Origin: an uncultured Sphingomonas sp.
GTDB lineage: Bacteria > Pseudomonadota > Alphaproteobacteria > Sphingomonadales > Sphingomonadaceae
Reading direction: 5' to 3'
Assembly (NCBI GenBank): GCA_946482655.1
Contig: CAMLSA010000019.1
Coordinates: 1-40,352, forward strand
DNA: 40,352 bases
In this document: in pieces, positions 17,472 through 24,002 of the stretch
Position numbering within the stretch: position 1 is the first letter of the stretch
Layout of the letters: each line of letters starts with the position of its first letter
Notes under the pieces: model-generated
What the model saw: only the letters and a program-made list of their open reading frames with translations
What the model was told of the DNA's origin: nothing
The model's database searches: none
Translations under genes and position numbers: made by a program

Positions 17472-17496
17472 GGAAACAAGCATGGGTTAGTACGTT
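17472..17496 (+). promoter_or_regulatory. EcfG-type promoter candidate for the NepR-like gene
   Basis: GGAAA (17472-17476), 16 bases, then CGTT (17493-17496): one mismatch from the EcfG pattern GGAAC-N16/17-CGTT. The expected transcript start would be only a few bases before the ATG at 17506, giving a nearly leaderless mRNA, which fits the absence of a ribosome site. Confidence 0.5.
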
Positions 17497-17505
17497 TATT
17501 CGTCC

Positions 17506-17679
17506 ATGGAAAAGCGTAGCTCATCCCATCTCGCGTCGAACGCTCTCTTCGTTCGCGCGCGCACCATCAGGGCGCCGGCGCAGCATGAGGGCGTGGGCAA
17601 CGCGTTGCGGGCGGCTTTCAGTCCGGAAAGCTGCCGGCTGCCCGATGAGTGGGCGCGGTTGCTCGCCAAACTGGGCTGA
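17506..17679 (+). CDS. Short NepR-like protein (candidate second anti-sigma factor)
   Basis: A 57-residue reading frame, MEKRSSSHLASNALFV at the start. Its C-terminal part aligns with the core of canonical NepR encoded at 19617: VGNALRAAFS (residues 30-39) against VGAALRSVYS, then LPDEWARLLAKLG against VPDEFLDLLSKLD, with one residue gap. The EP pair of the EPVPD motif is replaced by CR. NepR proteins are short alphaproteobacterial anti-sigma factors that hold EcfG and are removed by phosphorylated PhyR. It lies beside ecfG, converging on it, between an EcfG-like promoter and a strong bidirectional terminator. Third codon positions are GC-rich as in neighbours. The start is limited by an in-frame TAG at 17488. 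That it binds EcfG or PhyR is inference. Confidence 0.65.
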   Translation: MEKRSSSHLASNALFVRARTIRAPAQHEGVGNALRAAFSPESCRLPDEWARLLAKLG

Positions 17680-17702
17680 TCGACAGCACTGCCCGGCGAA
17701 GG

Positions 17703-17740
17703 AAATCGTCCCGCTGAACCCGATTCAGCGGGACGATTTT
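17703..17740. terminator. Bidirectional terminator between the NepR-like gene and ecfG
   Basis: A perfect 16-bp stem (17703-17718 with 17724-17739), core TCGTCCCGCTGAA, around the loop CCCGA. It ends in a T run on the plus strand (GATTTTCATTT) and has AAA on its other side, so it can serve both convergent genes. Confidence 0.85.
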
Positions 17741-17754
17741 CATTTCCGATGCAT

Positions 17755-18447
17755 TTATTCCTTACTCAGCTGATCGACGTCGGCCATGATCTGTTGAAGG
17801 GTCGTCGTTGACGGATCGGTCTTGTGATCGCGGCGCGACGGGAGCTGGCCATGGTCGAGCAGCTGCTCGAGCGCTGCCCGGCCGCGGGCGACCCGGCTCT
17901 TGATCGTACCGACCGCGCATCCGCAGATCTCGGCCGCCTCCTCATAGGCAAAGCCGCCCGCACCGACCAGGATGAGCGCCTCGCGCTGCGGCTGGGGCAG
18001 GTGCAGCAGGGCCCGTTGCATGTCGGCCAGTTCGATATGGCGATCCTGCGAGGCCGGGGCGGCGAGCAGGCGGTTGGCGCTCTGCTCGTCCCATTCGCCG
18101 CGGAACCGGGCGCGCCGCATCTGCGACAAGAACAGGTTGCGCAAGATGATGAAAGTCCAGGCGCGCATGTTGGTGCCAGCCTGGAACCGCTTGCGCGCGG
18201 CCCATGCCTTCATCAGCGTCTCCTGGACCAGATCGTCGGCAAGATCCCGATTGCCCGACAAGGAGCGGCCAAAGGCGCGAAGATGGGGGATGACCCGGGC
18301 AAGCTCGGCCTTGAACTCGTCATCGGACAGAGCGACCAGTTCGGCAGCGGGCGCGATCGCGCCGGTGTCGTCCCGCTCTTCTTCGTCCATCCGCTTTTTA
18401 TTCCCGCTATAGGAGCGTGCCATCCGCTTGGTCGTGAGTACCATCAA
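17755..18447 (-). CDS. ecfG: General stress response sigma factor, EcfG family
   Basis: A 230-residue ECF sigma factor without regulator domains. Region 2 shows LRAFGRSLSGNRDLADDLVQ and ETLMKAWAARKRF (about residues 52-88), with NMRAWTFIILRNLFLSQMRR after it; region 4 shows LPQPQREALILVGAGGFAYE and GTIKSRVARGRAAL (about 147-190). Position next to phyR and the exact EcfG-type promoter upstream identify it as the master stress sigma factor rather than another ECF. The first ATG (18447) is used; ATGs at about 18423 and 18390 (MDEEERDD) are alternatives. Activity is expected to be held by NepR and released by PhyR-P. Confidence 0.93.
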   Translation of the reverse strand: MMVLTTKRMARSYSGNKKRMDEEERDDTGAIAPAAELVALSDDEFKAELARVIPHLRAFGRSLSGNRDLADDLVQETLMKAWAARKRFQAGTNMRAWTFIILRNLFLSQMRRARFRGEWDEQSANRLLAAPASQDRHIELADMQRALLHLPQPQREALILVGAGGFAYEEAAEICGCAVGTIKSRVARGRAALEQLLDHGQLPSRRDHKTDPSTTTLQQIMADVDQLSKE

Positions 18448-18497
18448 TCACCGTCAGTCCGTGGCAGATCGGCGGGCGCCGTCTGTTGCAGGGCGAG

Positions 18498-18522
18498 AAC
18501 GGTGGGAACCACAACGAGTTCC
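18498..18522 (-). promoter_or_regulatory. EcfG-type promoter of ecfG (exact consensus)
   Basis: On the minus strand GGAAC (18522-18518), 16 bases, CGTT (18501-18498), about 50 bases ahead of the ecfG ATG. The match to the known EcfG consensus GGAAC-N16/17-CGTT is exact and implies positive autoregulation, as known for this sigma family. Confidence 0.8.
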
Positions 18523-18550
18523 AGCAAGAGCGGCTCCGAAATGATTTCCC

Positions 18551-19345
18551 TCAGGCCTCGATCGTCGCGGCGTTGAAGAATAGCGCCTGGCTGATGGCGG
18601 CCTTCACCGTCGAGCGCTGGAAGGGCTTGGTGATCAGAAAAGTCGGTTCGGGGCGCTCGCCGGTGAGCAGGCGCTCTGGGAAGGCGGTGATGAAGATCAC
18701 CGGCACGCTGAAGTCGGCAAGAATATCCTTCACCGCATCGATTCCCGAACTGTCGTCGGCGAGCTGGATATCGGCGAGGACAAGCCCAGGGCGATGCGCG
18801 AGCGCCTGGGTGACCGCCTCGTCGCGGGTCACGGCGACGCCGCTGACGCTATGGCCGAGATCCCGGACGATGGTTTCGAGATCCATCGCGATGATCGGTT
18901 CGTCTTCGATGATCAGCACGTCGGTCCGGGTCTGCCGGTCGATCTCGGCCATCGCGTCGGAGACGAGTGACTCGACCTCCTCGGGGGTGGCTTGGATCAG
19001 GTAGGCGGTATCGGCGGTGCTGAACCCCTCCATCGCGGTCAGCAACAGTGCCTGGCGCGACAGCGGCGTGATCCCCTGGAGCCGGGCCTGGGCGATCATC
19101 TCGCGCTCGACCTCGGCGGTCGGCGTCTCCGGCTCGTCGTAATTGGCCGAGCTCCAGATGCGCTGGAAAACGCCGTAAAGACCGACGCGCAGATCGACAT
19201 CGCGCGGGAAGGAAGCCGGTTCGGCGACTATCGCCTCCAGCGCGGCGCGCACATAATGGTCGCCGTGACGCTGGCTGCCGGTCAGCGCACGGGCGTAACG
19301 GCGCAGGAAGGGCAGGTGGGGGGCGAGCTGCTGGCCGAGCGACAT
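18551..19345 (-). CDS. phyR: PhyR, anti-anti-sigma response regulator of the general stress response
   Basis: A 264-residue protein. Residues 1-135 form the sigma-like domain (FLRRYARALTGSQRHGDHYV; GITPLSRQALLLTAMEGFS) that mimics EcfG. Residues 140-264 form a receiver domain with acidic pocket IIEDEP, phospho-acceptor D192 in LADIQLAD, and the PhyR-type FITAFPERLLTGERPEPTF and LITKPF segments with conserved Lys. Phosphorylation exposes the sigma-like domain, which captures NepR and frees EcfG. I prefer ATG 19345, with GGGAG 11 bases upstream; TTG at 19354 would leave only 2 bases. It diverges from nepR. I found no EcfG-type promoter on its own side. Confidence 0.95.
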   Translation of the reverse strand: MSLGQQLAPHLPFLRRYARALTGSQRHGDHYVRAALEAIVAEPASFPRDVDLRVGLYGVFQRIWSSANYDEPETPTAEVEREMIAQARLQGITPLSRQALLLTAMEGFSTADTAYLIQATPEEVESLVSDAMAEIDRQTRTDVLIIEDEPIIAMDLETIVRDLGHSVSGVAVTRDEAVTQALAHRPGLVLADIQLADDSSGIDAVKDILADFSVPVIFITAFPERLLTGERPEPTFLITKPFQRSTVKAAISQALFFNAATIEA

Positions 19346-19477
19346 TTGAGTCAATACTCCCTGATCTGTGAACGCGGATGTCCTCGCAACACAGGAAGGG
19401 AAATAGCAGCCCCGCCCACCTTGCGAAAGCCGCCCGCGGCCTCCGTAACGAATGTGCCAAAAGAGACATTCGCTGAG

Positions 19478-19502
19478 GGAACCAACGGAATAGTTTTTTG
19501 TT
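19478..19502 (+). promoter_or_regulatory. EcfG-type promoter candidate for nepR
   Basis: GGAAC (19478-19482), 16 bases, TGTT (19499-19502): one mismatch at the first position of the -10 element. It lies in the phyR-nepR divergent gap, about 115 bases before the nepR start, and would place nepR and the kinase under EcfG feedback. Confidence 0.6.
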
Positions 19503-19616
19503 TCATCCCCGACGAGCGCATTTTATGGGTCGCCCATGAAATGAAACGCATCCGGATCGATCCAAGAGGCGCGGTGCCTGCCAGGGCCCGTTTTTTTGGA
19601 GAGCTTGGGCAACGAC

Positions 19617-19826
19617 ATGAAGTTCAGGGGCGTGGGCCGGTTGGCACAAAAAGATAAATCTGAGGTCCCGGCAAATGACAGCGGGGGAAGCAAGGCCGTA
19701 AGGCGCCGGCGAGGCGACAACGCGCGCGACGCGAATGTCGGCGCGGCGTTGCGTTCGGTCTATTCCAAAACCGTCGACGAACCCGTCCCCGATGAATTTC
19801 TGGACCTGCTGAGCAAGCTGGACTGA
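19617..19826 (+). CDS. nepR: NepR anti-sigma factor
   Basis: A 69-residue protein with a variable, basic N-terminus and the conserved NepR core at residues 41-69: VGAALRSVYSKTVDEPVPDE, then FLDLLSKLD. NepR binds EcfG in unstressed cells and swaps to PhyR-P under stress. ATG 19617 is chosen, with GGAGAG about 13 bases before it; an in-frame TTG at 19596 is possible. It is divergent from phyR and followed after 69 bases by the PhyP-like kinase on the same strand, while ecfG lies separately on the other strand. Confidence 0.93.
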   Translation: MKFRGVGRLAQKDKSEVPANDSGGSKAVRRRRGDNARDANVGAALRSVYSKTVDEPVPDEFLDLLSKLD

Positions 19827-19895
19827 TTTCATGACGGCGATGCCCATCGCCTGGACAGGCTCATCGTGCCGCGGCGGTTGGATTCACATCCGGGC

Positions 19896-21431
19896 ATGAA
19901 GCTGCCAAAACTCGTTTTCGCGCGATTGTCGACCGGCACCAAGATGCTGCTCATCCTCTCGGCGGCGATGCTGCCGTTGGGTTTCATCGCGCTGCTGACC
20001 TCGCTCGACATGGCCCGATCGGCGGAGGTCGAGCGCCGAACCGCGGCGGAGACGGTGACCGCCCTCTATGCGTCACAGATCGAAGCGGTGCTCGAAACCC
20101 GGCTCGGCGAGGTCCGCGGTCTGGCGGTCAGCACCCAGTCGCCCGAATATCTGTGCGCGGTCCTGGGCCGGCAGGCGCGCCTGCAGGCCGGCATCCGACC
20201 GCCGACCGCGATGTTCGACGGGACCGGACGCAAGATATGTCAGTCGTACGGACCGCCGATCGAGCGTCTTGCGGCGGCGGATGCCGATCTCGATCATGTG
20301 TGGCTCGATGCGAAGCGCCGTCTATTCCGTTTCACGTCGGGCCGCGCCGATGGCGGGCTATTCATCGAAGCCGAAATGCCGGTCTCGGCGATCCGGCTGG
20401 ACGCCCGCCAGGACGAGGGCATGCCGCCGAGCCGGCTGGCATTGCGGCAGGGGCCATCGGAAGTCGTTCTTGTCGACCGCTACGAGTCCGGGAATAGCGT
20501 GCTCCGAATCTCCCGGCCGCTTGCCGATGGCCGCCTCGCGATAACCGCCCACTATCGGGTCGCCCCGGCGGGCGCGCAGACCGCGCTGCTGATCATGATG
20601 CCCATATTGATGTGGGTGGCAGCGGCCATCACCGGGTGGTTCGTCGTCAGCAGGCTGCTGCTCTTCCCTCTCAACCAGATCAAGCGGTCGATCGACGCCT
20701 GGCAAGGCAATCAGGAGCCCTTCCAGCTGCCGCGAATCACCACGCCGAGCCAGGAGATACGCGAGCTCGCCGAAAGCTTCGCGGCGGTCTCGGCACGAAT
20801 CTACAACCATGAGCGCGAGCTGGAGGAGGGGCTGCAGCGGCAGATGCGGCTGACGCGCGAGGTCCATCATCGCGTCAAGAACAACCTTCAGGTGGTCTCG
20901 AGCCTGATCAATCTGCACGCGCGGGGAGCTCAAGGGGAGGTCGCCGAAGCCTATGGCGCAATCCAGCGCCGGGTCGATGCACTCGCCGTGGTCCACCGCA
21001 ACCATTATGCCGAACTCGAGGAGAATCGCGGGGTCTCCATGCGGTCCCTGGCGGGCGAACTGGCCAGCTCGCTACGCGCGTCGGCTCCGTCGTCGGCCGC
21101 CGGCATGCCGATCGCGCTCAACATGATCGACGTTTATGTGACTCAGGACGTGGCGGTGCCGGTCTCCTTCCTGATCACCGAAGTGGTCGAGCTGCTGATG
21201 CATCGAAATCCCCGTGGATCGGTGCTGATATCGCTCGAAGCGGTCGAACAGCCGGACCGTGCTTCGTTGCGGATCGAGGCTGTGGGGCCGAGCGACGGCG
21301 CCGTGGGCGACTATGCCGATATCGTCCGCTTCGATCGGGTAGTCACCGGAATCGCGCGCCAGTTCCGCGCGCCGCTGGCCAAGGATCTCCAGGCTGGCCG
21401 CTTCGAGATAGAGATCGGGATTTTCTCCTGA
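19896..21431 (+). CDS. PhyP-like histidine kinase-family regulator, degenerate ATPase domain
   Basis: A 511-residue inner-membrane protein. One helix is at about residues 18-38, a periplasmic sensor domain at 40-228, a second helix at 229-252, a HAMP-like linker, then a HisKA_2-type dimerisation/phospho domain with EVHHRVKNNLQVVSSLINLH (histidine near residue 325). In the ATPase region the usual asparagine of the N-box (family pattern NELVTNALKH) is replaced: here it reads ITEVVELLMHR. No DxGxG G1 box or GLGL G2 box is seen. ATP binding is therefore doubtful. Position next to nepR-phyR matches PhyP of Sphingomonas, described as a negative regulator that acts on PhyR. Phosphatase action here is inference. 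An in-frame GTG at 19866 is an alternative start. Confidence 0.85.
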   Translation: MKLPKLVFARLSTGTKMLLILSAAMLPLGFIALLTSLDMARSAEVERRTAAETVTALYASQIEAVLETRLGEVRGLAVSTQSPEYLCAVLGRQARLQAGIRPPTAMFDGTGRKICQSYGPPIERLAAADADLDHVWLDAKRRLFRFTSGRADGGLFIEAEMPVSAIRLDARQDEGMPPSRLALRQGPSEVVLVDRYESGNSVLRISRPLADGRLAITAHYRVAPAGAQTALLIMMPILMWVAAAITGWFVVSRLLLFPLNQIKRSIDAWQGNQEPFQLPRITTPSQEIRELAESFAAVSARIYNHERELEEGLQRQMRLTREVHHRVKNNLQVVSSLINLHARGAQGEVAEAYGAIQRRVDALAVVHRNHYAELEENRGVSMRSLAGELASSLRASAPSSAAGMPIALNMIDVYVTQDVAVPVSFLITEVVELLMHRNPRGSVLISLEAVEQPDRASLRIEAVGPSDGAVGDYADIVRFDRVVTGIARQFRAPLAKDLQAGRFEIEIGIFS

Positions 21432-21482
21432 AAGGCCGATCCGCCATCGGACTCCTCCGATTCAAAAAAATCGTCGGCAGGC

Positions 21483-21507
21483 GGAACCATAAGAACGATA
21501 GGCCGTT
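21483..21507 (+). promoter_or_regulatory. EcfG-type promoter of the small RNA candidate (exact consensus)
   Basis: GGAAC (21483-21487), 16 bases, CGTT (21504-21507), an exact match to the EcfG pattern. It stands 52 bases past the kinase stop in a 309-base gap, and the next protein gene starts 234 bases on, too far for an ordinary leader. Its expected start point, about 21514-21516, is the first base of a strong hairpin. Confidence 0.75.
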
Positions 21508-21513
21508 CGTGCA

Positions 21514-21617
21514 TTCGGATAGCGATGCTTTGCCCCCCCGCTCCCGCTATCCGCTCAACAAGGGCCCGGCTGCGTCAACCCCCCCCCGTAGACGCCGCCG
21601 GGCCCGATCTGTTTTCC
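21514..21617 (+). ncRNA. Stress-induced small RNA candidate with two poly-C loops (GsrN-like)
   Basis: A transcript of about 100 bases is predicted. Hairpin 1: CGGATAGCG (21516-21524) pairs perfectly with CGCTATCCG (21545-21553), with a 20-base loop holding seven C (21533-21539) and a further CTCC. Linker: CTCAACAA. Hairpin 2: GGGCCCGGC (21562-21570) pairs with GCCGGGCCC (21597-21605), and after one mismatch GCGTC pairs with GACGC; the 14-base loop holds nine C (21579-21587). A GATCTGTTTTCC tail follows. C-rich loops can pair with G-rich ribosome sites. GsrN of Caulobacter is an EcfG-dependent RNA of similar size that acts through a C-rich loop. Homology to it is proposed from architecture and promoter, not alignment. 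Confidence 0.7.
21562..21617 (+). terminator. Intrinsic terminator ending the small RNA candidate
   Basis: A 9-bp plus 5-bp stem interrupted by one mismatch, with a C-rich 14-base loop, followed by GATCTGTTTTCC. It has the form of a Rho-independent terminator, oriented plus, and also forms the second hairpin of the RNA. Confidence 0.7.
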
Positions 21618-21664
21618 TAAACCGTTGATCTGAACCCCGAACTTGACTGCGCCATTACAGCGCG

Positions 21665-21689
21665 GGAACAAAGCCGCCGCGGGATCATT
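21665..21689 (+). promoter_or_regulatory. EcfG-type promoter candidate for entericidin
   Basis: GGAAC (21665-21669), 16 bases, CATT (21686-21689), one mismatch in the -10 element. The predicted start is about 45 bases before the ATG at 21741. The preceding terminator means a separate promoter is needed for this gene. Confidence 0.5.
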
Positions 21690-21740
21690 GATCGTCGAGG
21701 CTCCCGGCTGGGAGCGCCAGTTCAACCGAGAGGGTTCACC

Positions 21741-21872
21741 ATGTTAAAGCGCACCATCGCCATCGCCTTTGTCAGCATCAGCCTGCTTGCCCTGACCGCT
21801 TGCAACACCGTCGAAGGCGCGGGCAAGGACGTGTCTTCAGCCGGTGAAGCCGTTTCCGACGCCGCCAAGTAA
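21741..21872 (+). CDS. Entericidin A/B family small lipoprotein
   Basis: A 43-residue protein. It has a lipoprotein signal peptide (MLKRTIAIAFVSISLLALTA) with lipobox LTAC, lipidated Cys at residue 21, and a short mature part NTVEGAGKDVSSAGEAVSDA. The NTxxGxGxDxxxxGxA pattern is typical of entericidin A/B (EcnA/EcnB). The family is induced by stress and stationary phase through RpoS in enterics; the EcfG-like promoter suggests the alphaproteobacterial equivalent. GAGAGGG precedes the ATG. A bidirectional terminator follows. Confidence 0.9.
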   Translation: MLKRTIAIAFVSISLLALTACNTVEGAGKDVSSAGEAVSDAAK

Positions 21873-21907
21873 GCTGCCTCGGCAGCTGTCGCGCCGACCA
21901 ATTCAAA

Positions 21908-21942
21908 AAAAGCCCGGGCGGTTCAGGCCGTCTCGGGCTTTT
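21908..21942. terminator. Bidirectional terminator between entericidin and tatC
   Basis: AAAAGCCCG (21908-21916) pairs perfectly with CGGGCTTTT (21934-21942), with further inner pairing (GG / CC blocks), flanked by A-runs and T-runs. It serves entericidin on plus and tatC on minus; the tatC stop codon (21923-21925) lies inside the hairpin loop region. Confidence 0.85.
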
Positions 21943-22681
21943 CGCTTTTCCGCCGCCGCTCGGTGAACCAGATGCCGATCAGCGCCAGCTCGTAGAGCAG
22001 CACCAGCGGAATCGCGAGCAGCAGCTGCGATCCCACGTCGGGTGGCGTCAGCACCGCGGCGATCGCGAAGGCTCCGACGATCGCGTAGCGTCGTGCCCCG
22101 ACGAGCTGCCTGCGGGTGACGATACCGGCGCGTTCGAGCAGCATCAGCAAGACCGGGAGCAGAAACGACAGCCCAAAGCCGAACAGGAACTGCATCACGA
22201 ATGCGAGATAGTTTCCGACCGCGGGCAAGGCCTCCTGTTGGATACCGCCTAGATCGCCCTGGAAGCTGAGCAGGAAATGGAGCGCCACGGGAATCGCGAC
22301 ATAATAAGCCAGTGCCGCCCCGGCCAGGAACAGCAGCGGTGTCGCCAGGATGAAGGGCAGCAACGCGCGTTTCTCGTTGCGGTAGAGGCCCGGCGCCACG
22401 AACTGCCAGACCTGATTGGCGATGATCGGGAAGGCCAGCATCGTCGCCGCGAAAAAGGCGACCTTGATCTCCACGAAGAACGCCTCGAAAATCTGGGTGT
22501 AGATCAGCTTGCCCTGGCCCGCTCGCAGCAGCGGCTGGACAAGGAAGGCGAAGATCGGCCGCGCGAAATAAAGACAGGCGCCGAAGCAGACCGCCAGCGC
22601 CACGACCGACATCAGCAGCCGACGGCGAAGTTCGAGCAGATGATCGAGCAGCGGAGCGCGGCTCTCGTCGATATCGTTCAT
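21923..22681 (-). CDS. tatC: TatC, twin-arginine translocase receptor subunit
   Basis: A 252-residue inner-membrane protein with six helices. Family landmarks are HLLELRRRLL at the N-terminus (about residues 14-23), the PLLRAGQGKLIYTQIFEAFF loop (about 50-69), FPIIANQVWQFVAPGLYRNE (about 84-103) and the RYAIVGAFAIAAVLTPPD stretch near 198-215. TatC recognises the RR signal of folded proteins and recruits TatA. The ATG overlaps the tatB stop (ATGA). Confidence 0.96.
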   Translation of the reverse strand: MNDIDESRAPLLDHLLELRRRLLMSVVALAVCFGACLYFARPIFAFLVQPLLRAGQGKLIYTQIFEAFFVEIKVAFFAATMLAFPIIANQVWQFVAPGLYRNEKRALLPFILATPLLFLAGAALAYYVAIPVALHFLLSFQGDLGGIQQEALPAVGNYLAFVMQFLFGFGLSFLLPVLLMLLERAGIVTRRQLVGARRYAIVGAFAIAAVLTPPDVGSQLLLAIPLVLLYELALIGIWFTERRRKSEKPETA

Positions 22682-23052
22682 GGCTCGATCGGCTTGGGCA
22701 TCGGCTTTGGTGAATTGGGCTGCGGCGGTTCGGCCGCGGCAGACGGCCCGGTTGCCGGCGCCGGATCGGGCGGGCCGCCGAGCGGCACCATCTCGCCTTC
22801 GATCATGGGCGGCTGGGCGGCATGCTCGCGCATGATCCGCTCATTTTCGGCCGCCCATTTCTTCTCCATTTCCTCGAGTTCGGCCTGACGGATCATCTCG
22901 TCGATGCCGGTGCGGAAATGGCGGGCGACGCCGCGCGCCTTGGCGATCCATTGTCCGACGAACCGCATGGCCCGCGGCAGATCCTTCGGGCCGATCACGA
23001 TAAGCGCGACCACCGCCACGAGCAGCAATTCGGTCGGAGCGATGTCGAACAT
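22678..23052 (-). CDS. tatB: TatB, twin-arginine translocase subunit
   Basis: A 124-residue protein. A single N-terminal helix (MFDIAPTELLLVAVVALIVI), the GPKDLPRAMRFVGQW hinge and amphipathic helix, then a charged helical region to about residue 75 and a proline-rich tail. The E-L-L helix and GPKDLP distinguish it from TatA. It partners TatC in signal-peptide binding. It overlaps tatC by 4 bases and starts 29 bases after tatA. Confidence 0.95.
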   Translation of the reverse strand: MFDIAPTELLLVAVVALIVIGPKDLPRAMRFVGQWIAKARGVARHFRTGIDEMIRQAELEEMEKKWAAENERIMREHAAQPPMIEGEMVPLGGPPDPAPATGPSAAAEPPQPNSPKPMPKPIEP

Positions 23053-23081
23053 CGCGAGGCGTCAGCGGGCCCGGCCCGAAA

Positions 23082-23339
23082 TCAACTCTGTGGCCGATCG
23101 TCCTGCATCGGCTGCAGCTTGGGGTCGGGATTGGGATCGACCGGGGGCTGCTGCTGCAGACGCGCGGCGGGACGCGGCGGCGCGGGCTGGGCCGGCTCGT
23201 CTTCTTCCGACATACCCTTCTTGAAGCTCTTGATGCCCTTGGCGACATCACCCATCAGGTCGGAAAAGCGGCCCTTGCCGAACAGCAGCAGCACGACGAT
23301 GCCGACGATCAGCCAATGCCAGAGGCTCAAACCACCCAT
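23082..23339 (-). CDS. tatA: TatA, pore-forming subunit of the twin-arginine translocase
   Basis: An 85-residue protein. ATG 23339 is chosen because AAGGAG lies 8 bases upstream and [20 protein letters not shown] is the standard start. The [24 protein letters not shown] hinge-amphipathic segment begins at FGKGRF (residue 20 on), followed by a proline- and glutamine-rich tail. TatA oligomerises with TatBC to pass folded proteins. A longer in-frame start at 23378 looks spurious. Confidence 0.95.
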   Translation of the reverse strand: MGGLSLWHWLIVGIVVLLLFGKGRFSDLMGDVAKGIKSFKKGMSEEDEPAQPAPPRPAARLQQQPPVDPNPDPKLQPMQDDRPQS

Positions 23340-23423
23340 TAGAAATCTCCTTGGATCAGGCTCATTTAGGGTTTGCACAGCGAATGCGCAACGACGGTGA
23401 CGGAGTCTCGCCAGTTTGGAGCG

Positions 23424-24002
23424 TCACTCGTCCTCGTCGCCCCTTTCCATCTGCAGCTGCTCGAACGCCAGATCGACCGGGTCGAGCAACCCGGCCGCCT
23501 TGAGGTCGGCGATGCCGGGCAGGTCCTTGCGGCTCTGCAACCCGAAATGGGCCAGGAAGGCGGGCGTGGTTGCGAAAAGCAGCGGTCGTCCGGGCGTCTC
23601 GCGCCTCCCGGCGGGGCGGATCCATCCGGCTTCGAGCAGCACGTCGAGCGTGCCCTTGGAGATCTGGACGCCGCGAACCGCCTCGATCTCGGCGCGGCTC
23701 ACCGGCTCATGATAGGCGATGATAGCCAGCGTTTCGATACCCGCCCGACTCAGCTTGCGCGGCTCGTCGCGGGTGCGCCGCAGGATATGGGCAAGGTCGG
23801 CGGCGGTCTGGAAATGCCAACGCCCCCCGCGTTCGACCAGCTCGATGCCCCGCCCCGCATAGAGCGCGGCCAGCCGGGGAAGCGCATCGCCGAGGTTGTC
23901 GACCCCGATCACGTTCATCAGTTCGTGCGGCGTCAGCGGCGCTTCGGCGGCGAACAGGGCGGCTTCGAGCGCGCGCAGCAGGTTGTCGGGCTCGTCGCTC
24001 AC
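23424..24002 (-). CDS. scpB: ScpB, kleisin-associated condensin subunit
   Basis: A 192-residue winged-helix protein of the SMC-ScpAB condensin that organises chromosomes. ALEAALFAAEAPLTPHEL opens the first winged helix and the conserved segment LSRAGIETLAIIAYHEP is followed by VSRAEIEAVRGV (about residues 83-111), with GRRETPGRPLLFATTPAFL after it. These are ScpB signatures. The start overlaps the scpA stop by 4 bases (ATGA). tatA follows after 84 bases. Confidence 0.94.
   Translation of the reverse strand: MSDEPDNLLRALEAALFAAEAPLTPHELMNVIGVDNLGDALPRLAALYAGRGIELVERGGRWHFQTAADLAHILRRTRDEPRKLSRAGIETLAIIAYHEPVSRAEIEAVRGVQISKGTLDVLLEAGWIRPAGRRETPGRPLLFATTPAFLAHFGLQSRKDLPGIADLKAAGLLDPVDLAFEQLQMERGDEDE

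Noticed and set aside
19354..19616. EcfG-type promoter for phyR on the minus strand
   Set aside because: No GGAAC with CGTT at 16-17 bases was found on that strand; the closest (GAATG-N16-CGTT) has three mismatches.
21533..21587. Poly-C runs as sequencing errors
   Set aside because: Both runs sit exactly in the loops of otherwise perfect stems, so they look structural; run length may still be off by a base.
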